From contig JAFUNF010000024.1 in assembly GCA_017473085.1 (NCBI GenBank), forward strand, positions 1-48,426: a stretch of DNA of 48,426 nt. The letters are read 5' to 3'. This DNA comes from Clostridia bacterium (GTDB taxonomy: Bacteria > Bacillota > Clostridia > Oscillospirales > CAG-272). A program made the position numbers and the translations under genes. Below are positions 7,601-16,546 of the stretch, piece by piece; position 1 is the stretch's first letter, and every line of letters begins with the position of its first letter. Under the pieces are notes generated by a model. That model worked only from the letters and a program-made list of their open reading frames with translations. It ran no database searches and was not told the DNA's origin.

Positions 7601-7798
7601 ATCCAAATGAAATGTGCTAAAGCACATGAAATGATTGCTTCGCAATCTTGAAATGAAAGCCAAGCTTTCTTGAAATAAAATGAATCCTATGTTCTATTGG
7701 CTCGTCCAATGGAACATTTCACGCTTGCCACAGCAAGCATTTCACGACAACTATGTCATTTCATGAATCTGTTACGGATTCATTTCATTGTGAGTTTG
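7601..7798. repeat. Hairpin array 3, linker TGAAATG/ATTTCA, between pyrF and pyrE
   Basis: Left half: TGAAATG at 7608, 7627 and 7649 separating TGTGCT-AA-AGCACA, ATTGC-TTC-GCAAT and AAAGC-CAA-GCTTT. The core TTGAAATAAAATGAATC (7670-7686) follows. Right half: ATTTCA at 7716, 7739, 7758 and 7782 separating GCTTGC-CACA-GCAAGC and others. ATGAATCC (7680-7687) pairs with GGATTCAT (7776-7783). A last stem, TGAGTTTGTT with its complement, includes the pyrF stop codon. It shares its core and right end with array 4. Confidence 0.75.
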
Positions 7799-8497
7799 TT
7801 AGTCAACAAACTCACTCACGCATCTGCGATATGCTGCAACAGGGTCAGTCGCTGCTGTAATTGGTCTACCAACTACTATGTAGTCACTACCAATCTTCTT
7901 AGCCTCGGCAGGGGTCATAACTCTTACCTGGTCACCCTTGTCGCCATCTGCAAAGCGAACACCTGGGGTAACTGTAACAAAGTCCTTACCACATACGTTG
8001 TGTACCTTTTCTGCCTCAAGTGGAGAGCAAACGATACCTGCAAGGCCTGCCTTCTTAGCATTTTGTGCGTAGTGCATAACAACCTTATCCATTGGCTCGT
8101 TAATAAGTAGGTCATCTCTCATTCTTTCCTCACTTGTAGAGGTAAGCTGAGTAACTGCAATAAGAAGTGGGCAAGTGCCGTCCTCACGAGTAAGACCCTC
8201 AAGTGCAGCCTCCATCATAGCGATAGTACCACTTGCGTGTACGTTTGTCATATCAACGTCAAGTCTTGACAAAACTGCCATAGCCTTTTTAACTGTGTTT
8301 GGAATATCGTGAAGCTTAAGGTCTAAGAAAATCTTGTGACCTCTTCTCTTAATCTCACGAACGATTTCTGGACCTTCAGCATTGAAAAGCTCCATACCAA
8401 TCTTTACAAATGGCTTTTCCTCCTTGAACAAGTCAAGAAAATTGAAAACCTGCTCCTTGCTTGCAAAATCACAAGCGATAATTACGTCCTTTCCCAT
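7799..8497 (-). CDS. pyrF: Orotidine 5'-phosphate decarboxylase
   Basis: Removes CO2 from OMP to give UMP, the last step of the pathway. The 232-residue protein has the signature [10 protein letters not shown] with Asp59, Lys61 and Asp64, the D-K-D part of the catalytic tetrad, in the B. subtilis/E. coli type fold. Late motifs VTPGVRF and YIVVGRPIT contact the phosphate. The ATG overlaps the pyrD stop by one base (TAATG) and uses an AGGAGGT site inside the end of pyrD, so it is translationally coupled. The coding end forms one arm of a stem-loop that continues into array 3. Confidence 0.96.
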   Translation of the reverse strand: MGKDVIIACDFASKEQVFNFLDLFKEEKPFVKIGMELFNAEGPEIVREIKRRGHKIFLDLKLHDIPNTVKKAMAVLSRLDVDMTNVHASGTIAMMEAALEGLTREDGTCPLLIAVTQLTSTSEERMRDDLLINEPMDKVVMHYAQNAKKAGLAGIVCSPLEAEKVHNVCGKDFVTVTPGVRFADGDKGDQVRVMTPAEAKKIGSDYIVVGRPITAATDPVAAYRRCVSEFVD

Positions 8498-9408
8498 TAG
8501 TGGGCACCTCCTATTATATCCTTTAAATTTTTTATACCATACTTTTCCATAACCCTTGGCAAATCCTCAATAATCTTAGGACAAGCATATGGGTCAACAA
8601 GGTTTTGTGCGCCAATCTCAACTGCACTTGCACCTGCAAGCATCATTTCAATTACGTCCTCGGCACTGGCAACTCCACCACCACCAACGATTGGAATTTT
8701 AACTGCCTCGTAAACCTGATAAACCATTCTGATAGCCACAGGCTTAATCGCAGGACCAGAGAAGCCACCCATCTTATTGTGAATAACAGGCTTTTTGGTC
8801 TTTAAATCTATCTTCATTCCAAGTAGAGTATTGATAAGGCTAATTCCGTCAGCACCAGCATCCTCGCAAGCCTTAGCAATTGCTACAATGTCAGTTACGT
8901 TAGGAGAAAGCTTAACAATAACAGGCTTAGAGGTAACCTTTTTTACCTCACGCACAACCTCTGCAGCAGCCTCTGGCGAAGTACCAAAGCTCATACCGCC
9001 ACCATGCACGTTAGGACAGCTTACGTTTACCTCAAACCAACCAATTTGTGGCTCACTATCAAGCATCTTTACTGTGTAAACGTACTCCTCAACAGAGAAG
9101 CCACTTACGTTTGCCATAACAGGCTTGTTAAAGCACGCCTTTAGCTTAGGAAGCTCATTTTTAATTACGTTTTCAACTCCAGGATTTTGAAGTCCAACGG
9201 AGTTAATCATACCACGCTCGCACTCTGCAATTCTTGGAGTAGGATTGCCAAAGCGAGGGTCCTTAGTAGTTCCCTTAAAGGAAAAGCTACCAAGACAGTT
9301 TATATCATAAATTTCTGCAAACTCATAGCCAAAGCCAAAGGTACCACTTGCAGGAATTAATGGATTGTCAAGCTCAATTCCACAAAGCTCTGTTTTTAAG
9401 CTTACCAT
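8497..9408 (-). CDS. pyrD: Dihydroorotate dehydrogenase, class 1B catalytic subunit
   Basis: Oxidises dihydroorotate to orotate with FMN. The 303-residue protein has the class 1 signature [11 protein letters not shown] with active-base Cys131, typical of PyrD 1A/1B rather than the Ser of class 2. [12 protein letters not shown] and the late [12 protein letters not shown] and [12 protein letters not shown] bind FMN. The adjacent pyrK supplies FAD and an iron-sulfur cluster, which defines the NAD-linked class 1B heterotetramer. It overlaps pyrK by seven bases and pyrF by one base, consistent with coupled synthesis of the two subunits. GGAGG lies just upstream of the ATG. Confidence 0.96.
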   Translation of the reverse strand: MVSLKTELCGIELDNPLIPASGTFGFGYEFAEIYDINCLGSFSFKGTTKDPRFGNPTPRIAECERGMINSVGLQNPGVENVIKNELPKLKACFNKPVMANVSGFSVEEYVYTVKMLDSEPQIGWFEVNVSCPNVHGGGMSFGTSPEAAAEVVREVKKVTSKPVIVKLSPNVTDIVAIAKACEDAGADGISLINTLLGMKIDLKTKKPVIHNKMGGFSGPAIKPVAIRMVYQVYEAVKIPIVGGGGVASAEDVIEMMLAGASAVEIGAQNLVDPYACPKIIEDLPRVMEKYGIKNLKDIIGGAH

Positions 9409-10130
9409 ATAATTTCCTCCTTCTCAAGCACAGGACCATCCTTGCAGATTCTCTTATTGCCATATTTAGTCTTGCAGGAGCAACCCATACAAGCACCAAA
9501 GCCACAGCCCATTCTTTCCTCAAAGGAGAATTGACCACTTGTTATGCTCTTATTGTAAACAGCCTTGAGCATTGGCTCAGGACCACAGGTGTAAAAGTAG
9601 GTGTAATCAACAAGGTCAAAGCCATCTGTTACAAAGCCCTTAATACCATAGCTACCGTCAGCAGTTGCCACAATAACCTTAGCACCAAGCTTTTTAAACT
9701 CATCCTCATAGAAAACCTCGTCCTTTGAGTTAAAGCCTAAAATAACGCTAACCTGCTTACCCTGTGCTACTAAATCACGACAAAGCTTATACATAGGTGG
9801 AACACCAGCACCACCACCAACCAAAAGGGGAGCATTACCACTCTTGCTTGTATCATAGCCATTTCCAAGACCTGTCAAAACTAAAAGCTCAGTGCCCTTG
9901 CCCATTTGTGCCATAGCCTCAGTACCCTTACCTACAACCTTGTATATAAGGGTGAGCTTATCGCCCTCTACGTCACATACGGAAATAGGTCTGCGTAGAT
10001 AAAAGCCATCAAGCTTGATATTTACAAACTGACCACATTTAATGTCAGTGCAATCGCCTAAAAGCACCATTTCAAAGGTGTTTTTAGCGATTTTTTTGTT
10101 GTCAACAACTGTAAAAATTAAATCCTTCAT
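9402..10130 (-). CDS. pyrK: Dihydroorotate dehydrogenase electron-transfer subunit (FAD/[2Fe-2S])
   Basis: Passes electrons from PyrD's FMN to NAD+. I choose ATG 10130 (AAAGGA six bases upstream, 242 residues) over a GTG at 10160 with no good site. The FAD-binding RRPIS is at residues 46-50 and the nucleotide-binding LLVGGGAGVPPM at 102-113. The C-terminal cluster cysteines are Cys209, Cys214, Cys217 and Cys229 (CX4CX2CX11C), the PyrK [2Fe-2S] pattern. The 282-base gap to carB upstream is filled by array 4, so in the transcript its ribosome binding site sits just after a strongly structured region. Confidence 0.95.
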   Translation of the reverse strand: MKDLIFTVVDNKKIAKNTFEMVLLGDCTDIKCGQFVNIKLDGFYLRRPISVCDVEGDKLTLIYKVVGKGTEAMAQMGKGTELLVLTGLGNGYDTSKSGNAPLLVGGGAGVPPMYKLCRDLVAQGKQVSVILGFNSKDEVFYEDEFKKLGAKVIVATADGSYGIKGFVTDGFDLVDYTYFYTCGPEPMLKAVYNKSITSGQFSFEERMGCGFGACMGCSCKTKYGNKRICKDGPVLEKEEIIW

Positions 10131-10170
10131 TTTTGTTCCTTTTGGGAGAATATAAATCACCCTAATGTAG

Positions 10171-10412
10171 TTTTACGTACAAATGAAATGTGCCATTATG
10201 GGTTTTCAAGATTCTTACCGTTTTCGAAAACCCATAGCACATGAAATAACGAGCAAGCTCATTATGAAATGTATGCCTGTGGCATACTTGAAATAAAATG
10301 AATCTCATGCACGCAAGTGCATTTCAAGCTTGCTATGGCAAGCATTTCAAGACCTTCGGGTCATTTCACGAATGTCGCCGAGGCGGATTCATTTCATTGA
10401 TGCATAGCATCA
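10171..10412. repeat. Hairpin array 4, linker TGAAATG/ATTTCA, between carB and pyrK
   Basis: TGAAAT(G) occurs at 10184, 10242 and 10265, then the core TTGAAATAAAATGAATC (10288-10304), then ATTTCA at 10321, 10344, 10363 and 10391. The stems between them include a long one ending GAAAACCCATAGCACA, GTATGCC-TGT-GGCATAC, GCAC-GCAA-GTGC, GCTTGC-TATG-GCAAGC and GACC-TTCG-GGTC. The right end GGATTCATTTCATT (10385-10398) is identical to array 3 (7776-7789). Stem sequences differ from array 3 although the linkers agree. Confidence 0.75.
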
Positions 10413-13400
10413 TTATGAATCAATAGTAGAAATTGTAAGTGTAATTTCCTCTAAAACATCAAGCAAAATTCTTACTGTGTCAAGTGAGGTAAATAGTGAA
10501 ATGTTATTTTCAATTGCCAAATGTCTTATTTGGTATCCGTCCTTTTGATTTTGGTCGGATGCATCGTCCTGTCCGTCACTTGTGTTAATAACATAAGCAA
10601 TATGTCCTTGACGCATAGACTCTGGAATATCACTTGAGCCTGAACCAATCTTTTTCTTAACTCTTGTTCTGATACCATGCTCCTTTAGATACTTAGCTGT
10701 ACCCTCAGTTGCCTCAATGTTAAAGCCAAGATTGTAGAAGCGACGGATAAGAGGTAGTGCCTCATCCTTATCGCTATCAGCCACAGTTACCAAAACTGTA
10801 CCATAGTTTTGTAGTTGCATACCAGATGCCTGAAGTGCCTTATAGAAAGCACGATTAAGTGTATCGTCGTAGCCGATTGCCTCACCAGTTGATTTCATTT
10901 CAGGAGATAGGTAAGCATCAACTCCACTAATCTTCTTATAGGAGAATACAGGCACCTTACAGTACCAACGCTTTTTCTCCTGTGGATAAAGGTCGAATAT
11001 ACCAAGCTCCTTCAAGGACTTACCAAGAATAACCTCAGTTGCAATGTCAGCCAAGCTATAACCAGTTGACTTGGAAAGGAATGGAACAGTTCTTGATGAA
11101 CGTGGGTTTACCTCGATAATATATACATCATCATTTGAGTCAACGATAAACTGAATATTGAAAAGACCAACAATTCCAATGCCAAGACCAAGCTTCTTGG
11201 AGTAGGTCAAAATCTTGCCCTTAACCTTATCGGAAATAGAGAAGGATGGATATACGCTTATAGAGTCACCTGAGTGAACGCCTGTTCTCTCAACAAGCTC
11301 CATAATACCTGCAACGAATACGTCACGTCCGTCGCAAATTGCATCAACCTCTACCTCCTTGCCCTTGATATAGTGGTCAACAAGCACAGGCTTATCAACG
11401 TCAATTTCAACGGCAGTCTTTAGATAGTGTCTTAATTGCTCCTCGTTAGCAACCAACTGCATTGCACGGCCACCAAGCACGAAGGAAGGACGAACCAATA
11501 CAGGATATCCAACCATTGAAGCAACCTTAACACCGTCCTCAATGTTTGTAACAGCTTGTCCCTTTGGCTGAGGAATGTTAAGCTCCTCAAGAATTTTCTC
11601 AAAGGTGTCACGGTTTTCAGCTCTGTCAATAGCCTGACAGTCTGTACCGATTAGCTTAACTCCACGCTCGTAAAGAGGTGCAGCTAAATTAATAGCTGTC
11701 TGTCCACCAAGAGAAGCGATAACTCCGTCTGGCTTTTCGTATTCAATAACCTCCATAACGTCCTCAACAGTAAGTGGCTCAAAGTAGAGCTTGTCTGAGG
11801 TTGTGTAGTCGGTTGAAACTGTTTCAGGGTTGTTGTTTATGATAATAGCCTCGTAGCCACTTTCCTTAATTGTCTTAACTGCGTGAACAGTAGAGTAGTC
11901 AAACTCAACACCCTGACCGATACGAATAGGACCTGCGCCAAGAACTATTATTTTCTTCTTATCTGTAAGAATTGATTGATTCTTTCCTTGATATGAGGAA
12001 TAGAAGTAAGGTGTATATGCGCCTACGTGAGCAGTATCAACCATCTTGAAGTTAGGTATAATACCATTCTCGTGACGGAAGGCGTAAACCTCCTTTTCAG
12101 TTTTCTTCCAGAGCTTAGCTACATACTTGTCAGCAAATCCCATTTCCTTAGCCTCCTTAAGAAGCTTAGCATCGCATACGTTTTCACAAAGAGCTTTTTC
12201 CATCTTAACAATCTTTTCAAAGGACTTTAGGAAGAACTCTGTAATCTTAGTAATCTTATGAAGCTCGATAGTTGTAACACCACGACGAAGTAGCTCGCAA
12301 ATTGCAAAGGCGTTGTCATCGTGGAACTCGTTTATATATTCCTTAATTGCCTCAGTTGAAAGTCCGTCAAACTTAGCCATATGAAGGTGGCAAACACCAA
12401 TCTCAAGGCTTCTTGCAGACTTGAGCAAGCATTCCTCAAGGTTAGAGCCGATGCCCATGCACTCGCCTGTTGCCTTCATCTGTGTTCCAAGCTTATTTGG
12501 AACAGTAGTAAACTTATCAAATGGAAAACGTGGGAATTTAGCAACGATATAGTCAAGACAAGGCTCAAAGGATGCCTTTGTTCCTGCAACCTCAATCTCG
12601 TCAAGAGTCATACCAAGAGCAACCTTAGCAGTAACTCTTGCAATTGGGTAGCCACTTGCCTTAGAAGCAAGAGCAGAGGAACGAGAAACTCTTGGGTTTA
12701 CCTCAATAAGATAATATTCACTAGTAGTTGGGTTAAGTGCAAACTGTACGTTACAGCCACCTGAAATCTTAAGTGCCTTGATTAGCTTAATTGCACTATT
12801 GTTGAGCATCTTGTGGTCATGCTCGCTAAGAGTAAGGATTGGAGCAACAACCAAGGAGTCACCTGTGTGAACACCAACAGGGTCGATATTTTCCATACCA
12901 CAAATTGTTATTGCGTTGTCCTCGCCGTCACGCATAACCTCGAACTCAATTTCCTTAAAGCCCTTAACACTCTTCTCAACAAGCACCTGATGAACAGGAG
13001 ATGCAGCAAGCGCACCCTCTGCAAGCTCAACGTACTCCTCCATATTGTAAGCAAAGCCACCGCCTGTGCCACCGAGAGTAAATGCAGGACGAAGAACAAC
13101 AGGGAAGCCAATCTTTTCAATTGCACTCATAGCCTCGTCCATATTGTTAGCAATCTCTGAAGGAATAACAGGCTCGCCAATCTCTTGACAAAGCTGTTTA
13201 AATAGCTCTCTGTCCTCAGCTCTTTCAATACTCTTAGAGCTTGTACCGAGAAGCTCAACGCCATTTTCCTTTAAAATGCCCTTCTTTTCCAGTTGCATAG
13301 CAAGGTTAAGACCTGTCTGTCCACCAATACCTGGAACAATCGCATCAGGACGCTCGTGTCTTATAATCTTAGCCACGTATTCAAGTGTAAGTGGCTCCAT

Positions 13401-13595
13401 ATAAACCTTATCAGCAATAACTGTGTCAGTCATAATAGTAGCAGGGTTAGAGTTTACAAGAATAACCTCGTAGCCCTCCTCCTTAAGTGCCAAGCACGCC
13501 TGTGTGCCAGCATAGTCGAACTCAGCAGCCTGACCGATAACGATAGGACCCGAGCCGATAATCATAACTCTTTTAATGTCTGTTCTTTTTGCCAT
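10413..13595 (-). CDS. carB: Carbamoyl phosphate synthase large subunit
   Basis: Makes carbamoyl phosphate from bicarbonate, ammonia and two ATP. At 1060 residues it is full length: two homologous ATP-grasp halves, each opening with a dinucleotide-like loop (VMIIGSGPIVIGQAAEFDYAG near residue 10 and VLGAGPIRIGQGVEFDYS near 555), an oligomerisation region between them, and a C-terminal methylglyoxal-synthase-like allosteric domain (TVADSDKDEALPLI onward). An AAGGAGAAGG site precedes the ATG; the gene starts 22 bases after pyrC. The glutaminase subunit carA is absent from the operon and the window, so it must be encoded elsewhere or ammonia is used; the former is far more usual. Confidence 0.97.
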   Translation of the reverse strand: MAKRTDIKRVMIIGSGPIVIGQAAEFDYAGTQACLALKEEGYEVILVNSNPATIMTDTVIADKVYMEPLTLEYVAKIIRHERPDAIVPGIGGQTGLNLAMQLEKKGILKENGVELLGTSSKSIERAEDRELFKQLCQEIGEPVIPSEIANNMDEAMSAIEKIGFPVVLRPAFTLGGTGGGFAYNMEEYVELAEGALAASPVHQVLVEKSVKGFKEIEFEVMRDGEDNAITICGMENIDPVGVHTGDSLVVAPILTLSEHDHKMLNNSAIKLIKALKISGGCNVQFALNPTTSEYYLIEVNPRVSRSSALASKASGYPIARVTAKVALGMTLDEIEVAGTKASFEPCLDYIVAKFPRFPFDKFTTVPNKLGTQMKATGECMGIGSNLEECLLKSARSLEIGVCHLHMAKFDGLSTEAIKEYINEFHDDNAFAICELLRRGVTTIELHKITKITEFFLKSFEKIVKMEKALCENVCDAKLLKEAKEMGFADKYVAKLWKKTEKEVYAFRHENGIIPNFKMVDTAHVGAYTPYFYSSYQGKNQSILTDKKKIIVLGAGPIRIGQGVEFDYSTVHAVKTIKESGYEAIIINNNPETVSTDYTTSDKLYFEPLTVEDVMEVIEYEKPDGVIASLGGQTAINLAAPLYERGVKLIGTDCQAIDRAENRDTFEKILEELNIPQPKGQAVTNIEDGVKVASMVGYPVLVRPSFVLGGRAMQLVANEEQLRHYLKTAVEIDVDKPVLVDHYIKGKEVEVDAICDGRDVFVAGIMELVERTGVHSGDSISVYPSFSISDKVKGKILTYSKKLGLGIGIVGLFNIQFIVDSNDDVYIIEVNPRSSRTVPFLSKSTGYSLADIATEVILGKSLKELGIFDLYPQEKKRWYCKVPVFSYKKISGVDAYLSPEMKSTGEAIGYDDTLNRAFYKALQASGMQLQNYGTVLVTVADSDKDEALPLIRRFYNLGFNIEATEGTAKYLKEHGIRTRVKKKIGSGSSDIPESMRQGHIAYVINTSDGQDDASDQNQKDGYQIRHLAIENNISLFTSLDTVRILLDVLEEITLTISTIDS

Positions 13596-13617
13596 TTTCC
13601 TTCTCCTTAATCTATTC

Positions 13618-14805
13618 TTACTTAATTATTTGCCCATTTCTAACAGTGCCTAAGCACTTGCCATAAAGCTCACAGCCTTCAAATGGAGTAGCCTTGCCCA
13701 TTGATTTAAACTCACGTGGGTCAACCACGTATTTTTTGCCAAGGTCAAACACAGTAAAGGAATTACCAAGCTCAATGCCGAAACGCTCTCTTGGATTGTA
13801 GCACATCAAGTCAAGAAGCCTTTCCATAGTAATCACACCTGGCTTTACTAAGTGGGTGTACATTACTGAAAATGCAGTTTCAAGCCCTACAACTCCCATA
13901 TTGCTACCTGCAAGCCCCTTGGATTTTTCCTCAGCGCTATGTGGTGCGTGGTCGGTAGCTATCATATCAATAGTTCCGTCCTTTATGCCCTCTATAAGCG
14001 CAAGCCTGTCAGCCTCACTTCTTATAGGTGGATTCATTTTAAAGCGACCCTCGTCTTTTAGGTCCATATCATTAAACACAAGGTAGTGTGGAGCAGTTTC
14101 ACAGGTAATATCAACGCCCTGCGCCTTAGCCTGTCTTATCAGCTCAACGCTTTCCTTAGTTGAAATATGGCATACGTGATACTTACAGCCTATTTTCTTA
14201 ACAAGCTCAATGTCTCTTTTTATCTGTCCCCATTCACTCTCAGAGCAAATACCCTTCATTCCGTTTAGCCTTGCAAACTCTCCGTCGTGAATGTAGCCAC
14301 CCTTTAGTAAATCATTTATTTCACAATGGGCAACTATGATTTTGTCAAGCTCCTTAGCCTTCTTCATAGCCTTAGCCATCATTTCGTCACTCTGCACACC
14401 TCGACCATCGTCCGAGTAGGCAATGCACAAGTCTTTCATGCCCTCAAGGTCGGCAAGCACCTCGCCCTTTTGACCCACAGTAATTGAGCCATAAGGATAA
14501 ATGCCGATTTTTCCGTCCCTTTTGATTATATCCAGTTGCTTTTGCAAATTTTCAACCGAATCAGGCACGGGATTAAGATTAGGCATAGTGCAAACGTCAG
14601 TGTAGCCACCATTAGCTCCAGCCTCCGAGCCTGTCTTAATGGTCTCTTTATAAGAAAAACCCGGCTCTCTGAAGTGAACATGCACATCACAAAATCCGGG
14701 AAAAATAACTATATCATCAAGACAAAGAGAGAAATTTGAAAAAGAAGTGCCCAAAATAGCACTAACAAGCTTTTCATCAACTGCAAATCTTGTAAACTGT
14801 TTCAC
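13618..14805 (-). CDS. pyrC: Dihydroorotase
   Basis: Cyclises N-carbamoyl-aspartate to dihydroorotate. I place the start at GTG 14805, preceded by AAAGGAGA; the upstream ATG at 14874 lies before the leader terminator hairpin and has no site. This gives 395 residues. DVHVHFREPG at 40-49 carries two metal-binding His (42, 44); later come YSDDGRGVQ, VAHCEI, CHISTKES and the catalytic TDHAPH, the Bacillus-type class I pattern. The N-terminal domain is shorter than the roughly 55-60 residues usual before the HXH motif, so part of the N-terminal beta-sandwich is reduced. It is the first gene of the pyr operon, directly behind the attenuator. Confidence 0.94.
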   Translation of the reverse strand: MKQFTRFAVDEKLVSAILGTSFSNFSLCLDDIVIFPGFCDVHVHFREPGFSYKETIKTGSEAGANGGYTDVCTMPNLNPVPDSVENLQKQLDIIKRDGKIGIYPYGSITVGQKGEVLADLEGMKDLCIAYSDDGRGVQSDEMMAKAMKKAKELDKIIVAHCEINDLLKGGYIHDGEFARLNGMKGICSESEWGQIKRDIELVKKIGCKYHVCHISTKESVELIRQAKAQGVDITCETAPHYLVFNDMDLKDEGRFKMNPPIRSEADRLALIEGIKDGTIDMIATDHAPHSAEEKSKGLAGSNMGVVGLETAFSVMYTHLVKPGVITMERLLDLMCYNPRERFGIELGNSFTVFDLGKKYVVDPREFKSMGKATPFEGCELYGKCLGTVRNGQIIK

Positions 14806-14830
14806 CTTCGTATCTCCTTTAAAATTGCTA

Positions 14831-14937
14831 TAAAAAAATCTTGTCCCACGACAAGATTCGCAAAATATCCCCAAGTAGTCTGGGGAGCTATTATTAAGAC
14901 AAATCTTGTCGATATCTCTGTATCGACCTTAAAGATC
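14831..14937 (-). promoter_or_regulatory. pyr operon leader: PyrR-type anti-antiterminator, antiterminator and terminator
   Basis: At the predicted 5' end of the transcript, 14902-14937 folds as a lower stem (GATCTT/AAGATT), a 5' bulge (TAAG), a 7-pair upper stem (GTCGATA/TATCGAC) and hexaloop CAGAGA (14915-14920). The loop fits the CNGNGA hexaloop of PyrR binding sites as I recall the consensus; the stem bases do not match it well. Downstream, AATCTTGTC (14850-14858) pairs with GACAAGATT (14837-14845) and is followed by a T run: a terminator. The 3' arm of the first hairpin contains the same GACAAGATT (14902-14910) and can pair with AATCTTGTC instead, giving an antiterminator. Binding to the first hairpin would therefore favour termination. 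pyrR is not in the window. Confidence 0.7.
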
Positions 14938-14943
14938 GTAAAT

Positions 14944-14972
14944 ATTATAGCAAACCAAAACTGATTTGTCAA
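14944..14972 (-). promoter_or_regulatory. Promoter of the pyr operon
   Basis: Perfect consensus on the minus strand: TTGACA (14967-14972), a 17-base spacer, TATAAT (14944-14949). The start of transcription should fall near 14937, exactly where the leader hairpin begins. Confidence 0.9.
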
Positions 14973-15015
14973 TACAAAAATCAATTTTTTTATAAATAAT
15001 ATGCGTGCGTGCGCA

Positions 15016-15044
15016 TTGACATTAATGAAGGGTTGTGATAAAAT
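15016..15044 (+). promoter_or_regulatory. Promoter for the MORN-repeat genes
   Basis: TTGACA (15016-15021), a 17-base spacer and TAAAAT (15039-15044), divergent from the pyr promoter, with AAAGGAGG and the start codon 20-30 bases downstream. Confidence 0.75.
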
Positions 15045-15074
15045 TAAGGAAAGAAACTATCTAAAGGAGGGAAT

Positions 15075-16535
15075 ATGAAAAAAATTGAAAAAAAGTATTT
15101 CCCCGATGGTAGTGTTTACGAGGGCGAAATTGAAAATGGCGAGATGAATGGCTATGGCAAGCTAATCTATGCAGATGGCACTGAGCTATGTGGAGAATTT
15201 AAATTTGATGCCCCAAATGGTTATCTTGTTTGTAAGGGTGCAGATGGAAGTGTTTTCAAGGGAGAATATCTTGACGGAGAGCCAAACGGAAGGGGTAGAT
15301 TAGAAAGCTCCGATGGCACTGTTTATAGTGGCGAATATAAAAACGGACTTTTTGACGGCTATGGCGAAATGACCTACCCAAACGGAATAGTGTATCGTGG
15401 CTATTGGAGTAAGGGCAACCCCACCTCAGAGGGCGAGGTGCTTTTTCCCAATGGTCAAAGAATAGGTGGAGTAACAGGCAATAGCACTATACTTTATGAA
15501 AATGGTAAAATCTACGAGGGCGAGGTAAGAGATGGCAAGGCAAATGGCTACGGCACACTGGACGAGGGTGGCGGTAAAATTTGCAAGGGCTACTTTCTTG
15601 ATGATAAGAAGCATGGCAAATGCACTATTACAACCGAGGAGGGCGAAAGCTTCGTCGGCGAATATAAAAACGATAAAAGAGAGGGCTATGGCAAGGAGGA
15701 GTTTGTAAACGGAGACTCCTATGAGGGCTTTTTCAAGGACGATAAGCGTCACGGCTATGGCAAATATACGTATAGTAAGGGTGGCTATTTCGAGGGTAGC
15801 TATTTTGACGGAAAAAGGCACGGCTTCGGTGTTGACCACCTTCCCTCAGGTGCTATCTACTCAGGCTATTACGTAATGGGAGAAAGAACGGGAATGGCGA
15901 CCTTTACGTATAGTAGTGGTGGGTCACTTACAGGAATGTTTGTAAATGGACGTTGTGATGGCTATGGCAAGCGCGAATATAAGGGCGATATTGTTTACGT
16001 AGGTGATATTGTGGACAACATTCCTCATGGTAAGGGTAAAATTACCTATAAGGATGGCACAGCTTATGAGGGCGAGGTCAATCAAGGCAAAAGAAGTGGG
16101 CAGGGAAGGGTCACAAGTCCTGACGGCTACTCCTACGAGGGTCATTTTGAGGAAGGCTACCCTCACGGCTATGGAAGAGAGCTTCTTTCTGATGGCTCAA
16201 CCTATGAGGGCAATTTTGAAAGAGGCAAAAAGCAGGGTAAGGGTATCTTTAAATACCCTAATGGCGATGTCTATGATGGTATGCTATGGAATAGCTTAAA
16301 GCATGGCTTTGGTAAATATATCTACGCAAACGGAGCCTACTTCGAGGGCAACTATGAAAAGGGAGTAAGACAGGGCAAGGGCTTTCAGCTCCTGAAAAAT
16401 GGGGACACCTACGAGGGCGAGTATAAGGATGGCACGTATCATGGCTATGGCAAATATACAGTAAAGAAAAGTGGCAGAGTGTTTGAGGGCTACTGGGAAA
16501 ATGGCGAGCTCAAAAAACGCACTCAAGAGGAATAG
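15075..16535 (+). CDS. MORN-repeat protein, about 20 repeats
   Basis: A 486-residue protein built almost wholly of 23-residue MORN repeats (core YEGE...G..HGYGK..Y..G); I count about twenty from residue 12 to the end, a few of them degenerate (residues near 105-135). There is no signal peptide, membrane segment or extra domain, so it should be cytoplasmic. MORN repeats form elongated beta-hairpin rods known for membrane or protein contacts in eukaryotes; bacterial functions are mostly unknown and I do not assign one. AAAGGAGG precedes the ATG. A second MORN gene follows after 11 bases, so both are one transcription unit. Confidence 0.9.
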   Translation: MKKIEKKYFPDGSVYEGEIENGEMNGYGKLIYADGTELCGEFKFDAPNGYLVCKGADGSVFKGEYLDGEPNGRGRLESSDGTVYSGEYKNGLFDGYGEMTYPNGIVYRGYWSKGNPTSEGEVLFPNGQRIGGVTGNSTILYENGKIYEGEVRDGKANGYGTLDEGGGKICKGYFLDDKKHGKCTITTEEGESFVGEYKNDKREGYGKEEFVNGDSYEGFFKDDKRHGYGKYTYSKGGYFEGSYFDGKRHGFGVDHLPSGAIYSGYYVMGERTGMATFTYSSGGSLTGMFVNGRCDGYGKREYKGDIVYVGDIVDNIPHGKGKITYKDGTAYEGEVNQGKRSGQGRVTSPDGYSYEGHFEEGYPHGYGRELLSDGSTYEGNFERGKKQGKGIFKYPNGDVYDGMLWNSLKHGFGKYIYANGAYFEGNYEKGVRQGKGFQLLKNGDTYEGEYKDGTYHGYGKYTVKKSGRVFEGYWENGELKKRTQEE

Positions 16536-16546
16536 GAGAAATAAAT

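Noticed and set aside
14806-14984. Longer pyrC start at 14874 and a 60-codon frame from 14984
   Set aside because: The first lies before the leader terminator without a ribosome binding site; the second begins upstream of the promoter's -35 box.
15426-16166. Long minus-strand frames opposite the MORN genes
   Set aside because: They are shadows produced by the periodic MORN codons; hydrophobic composition comes from complementing Gly/Tyr/Glu codons.
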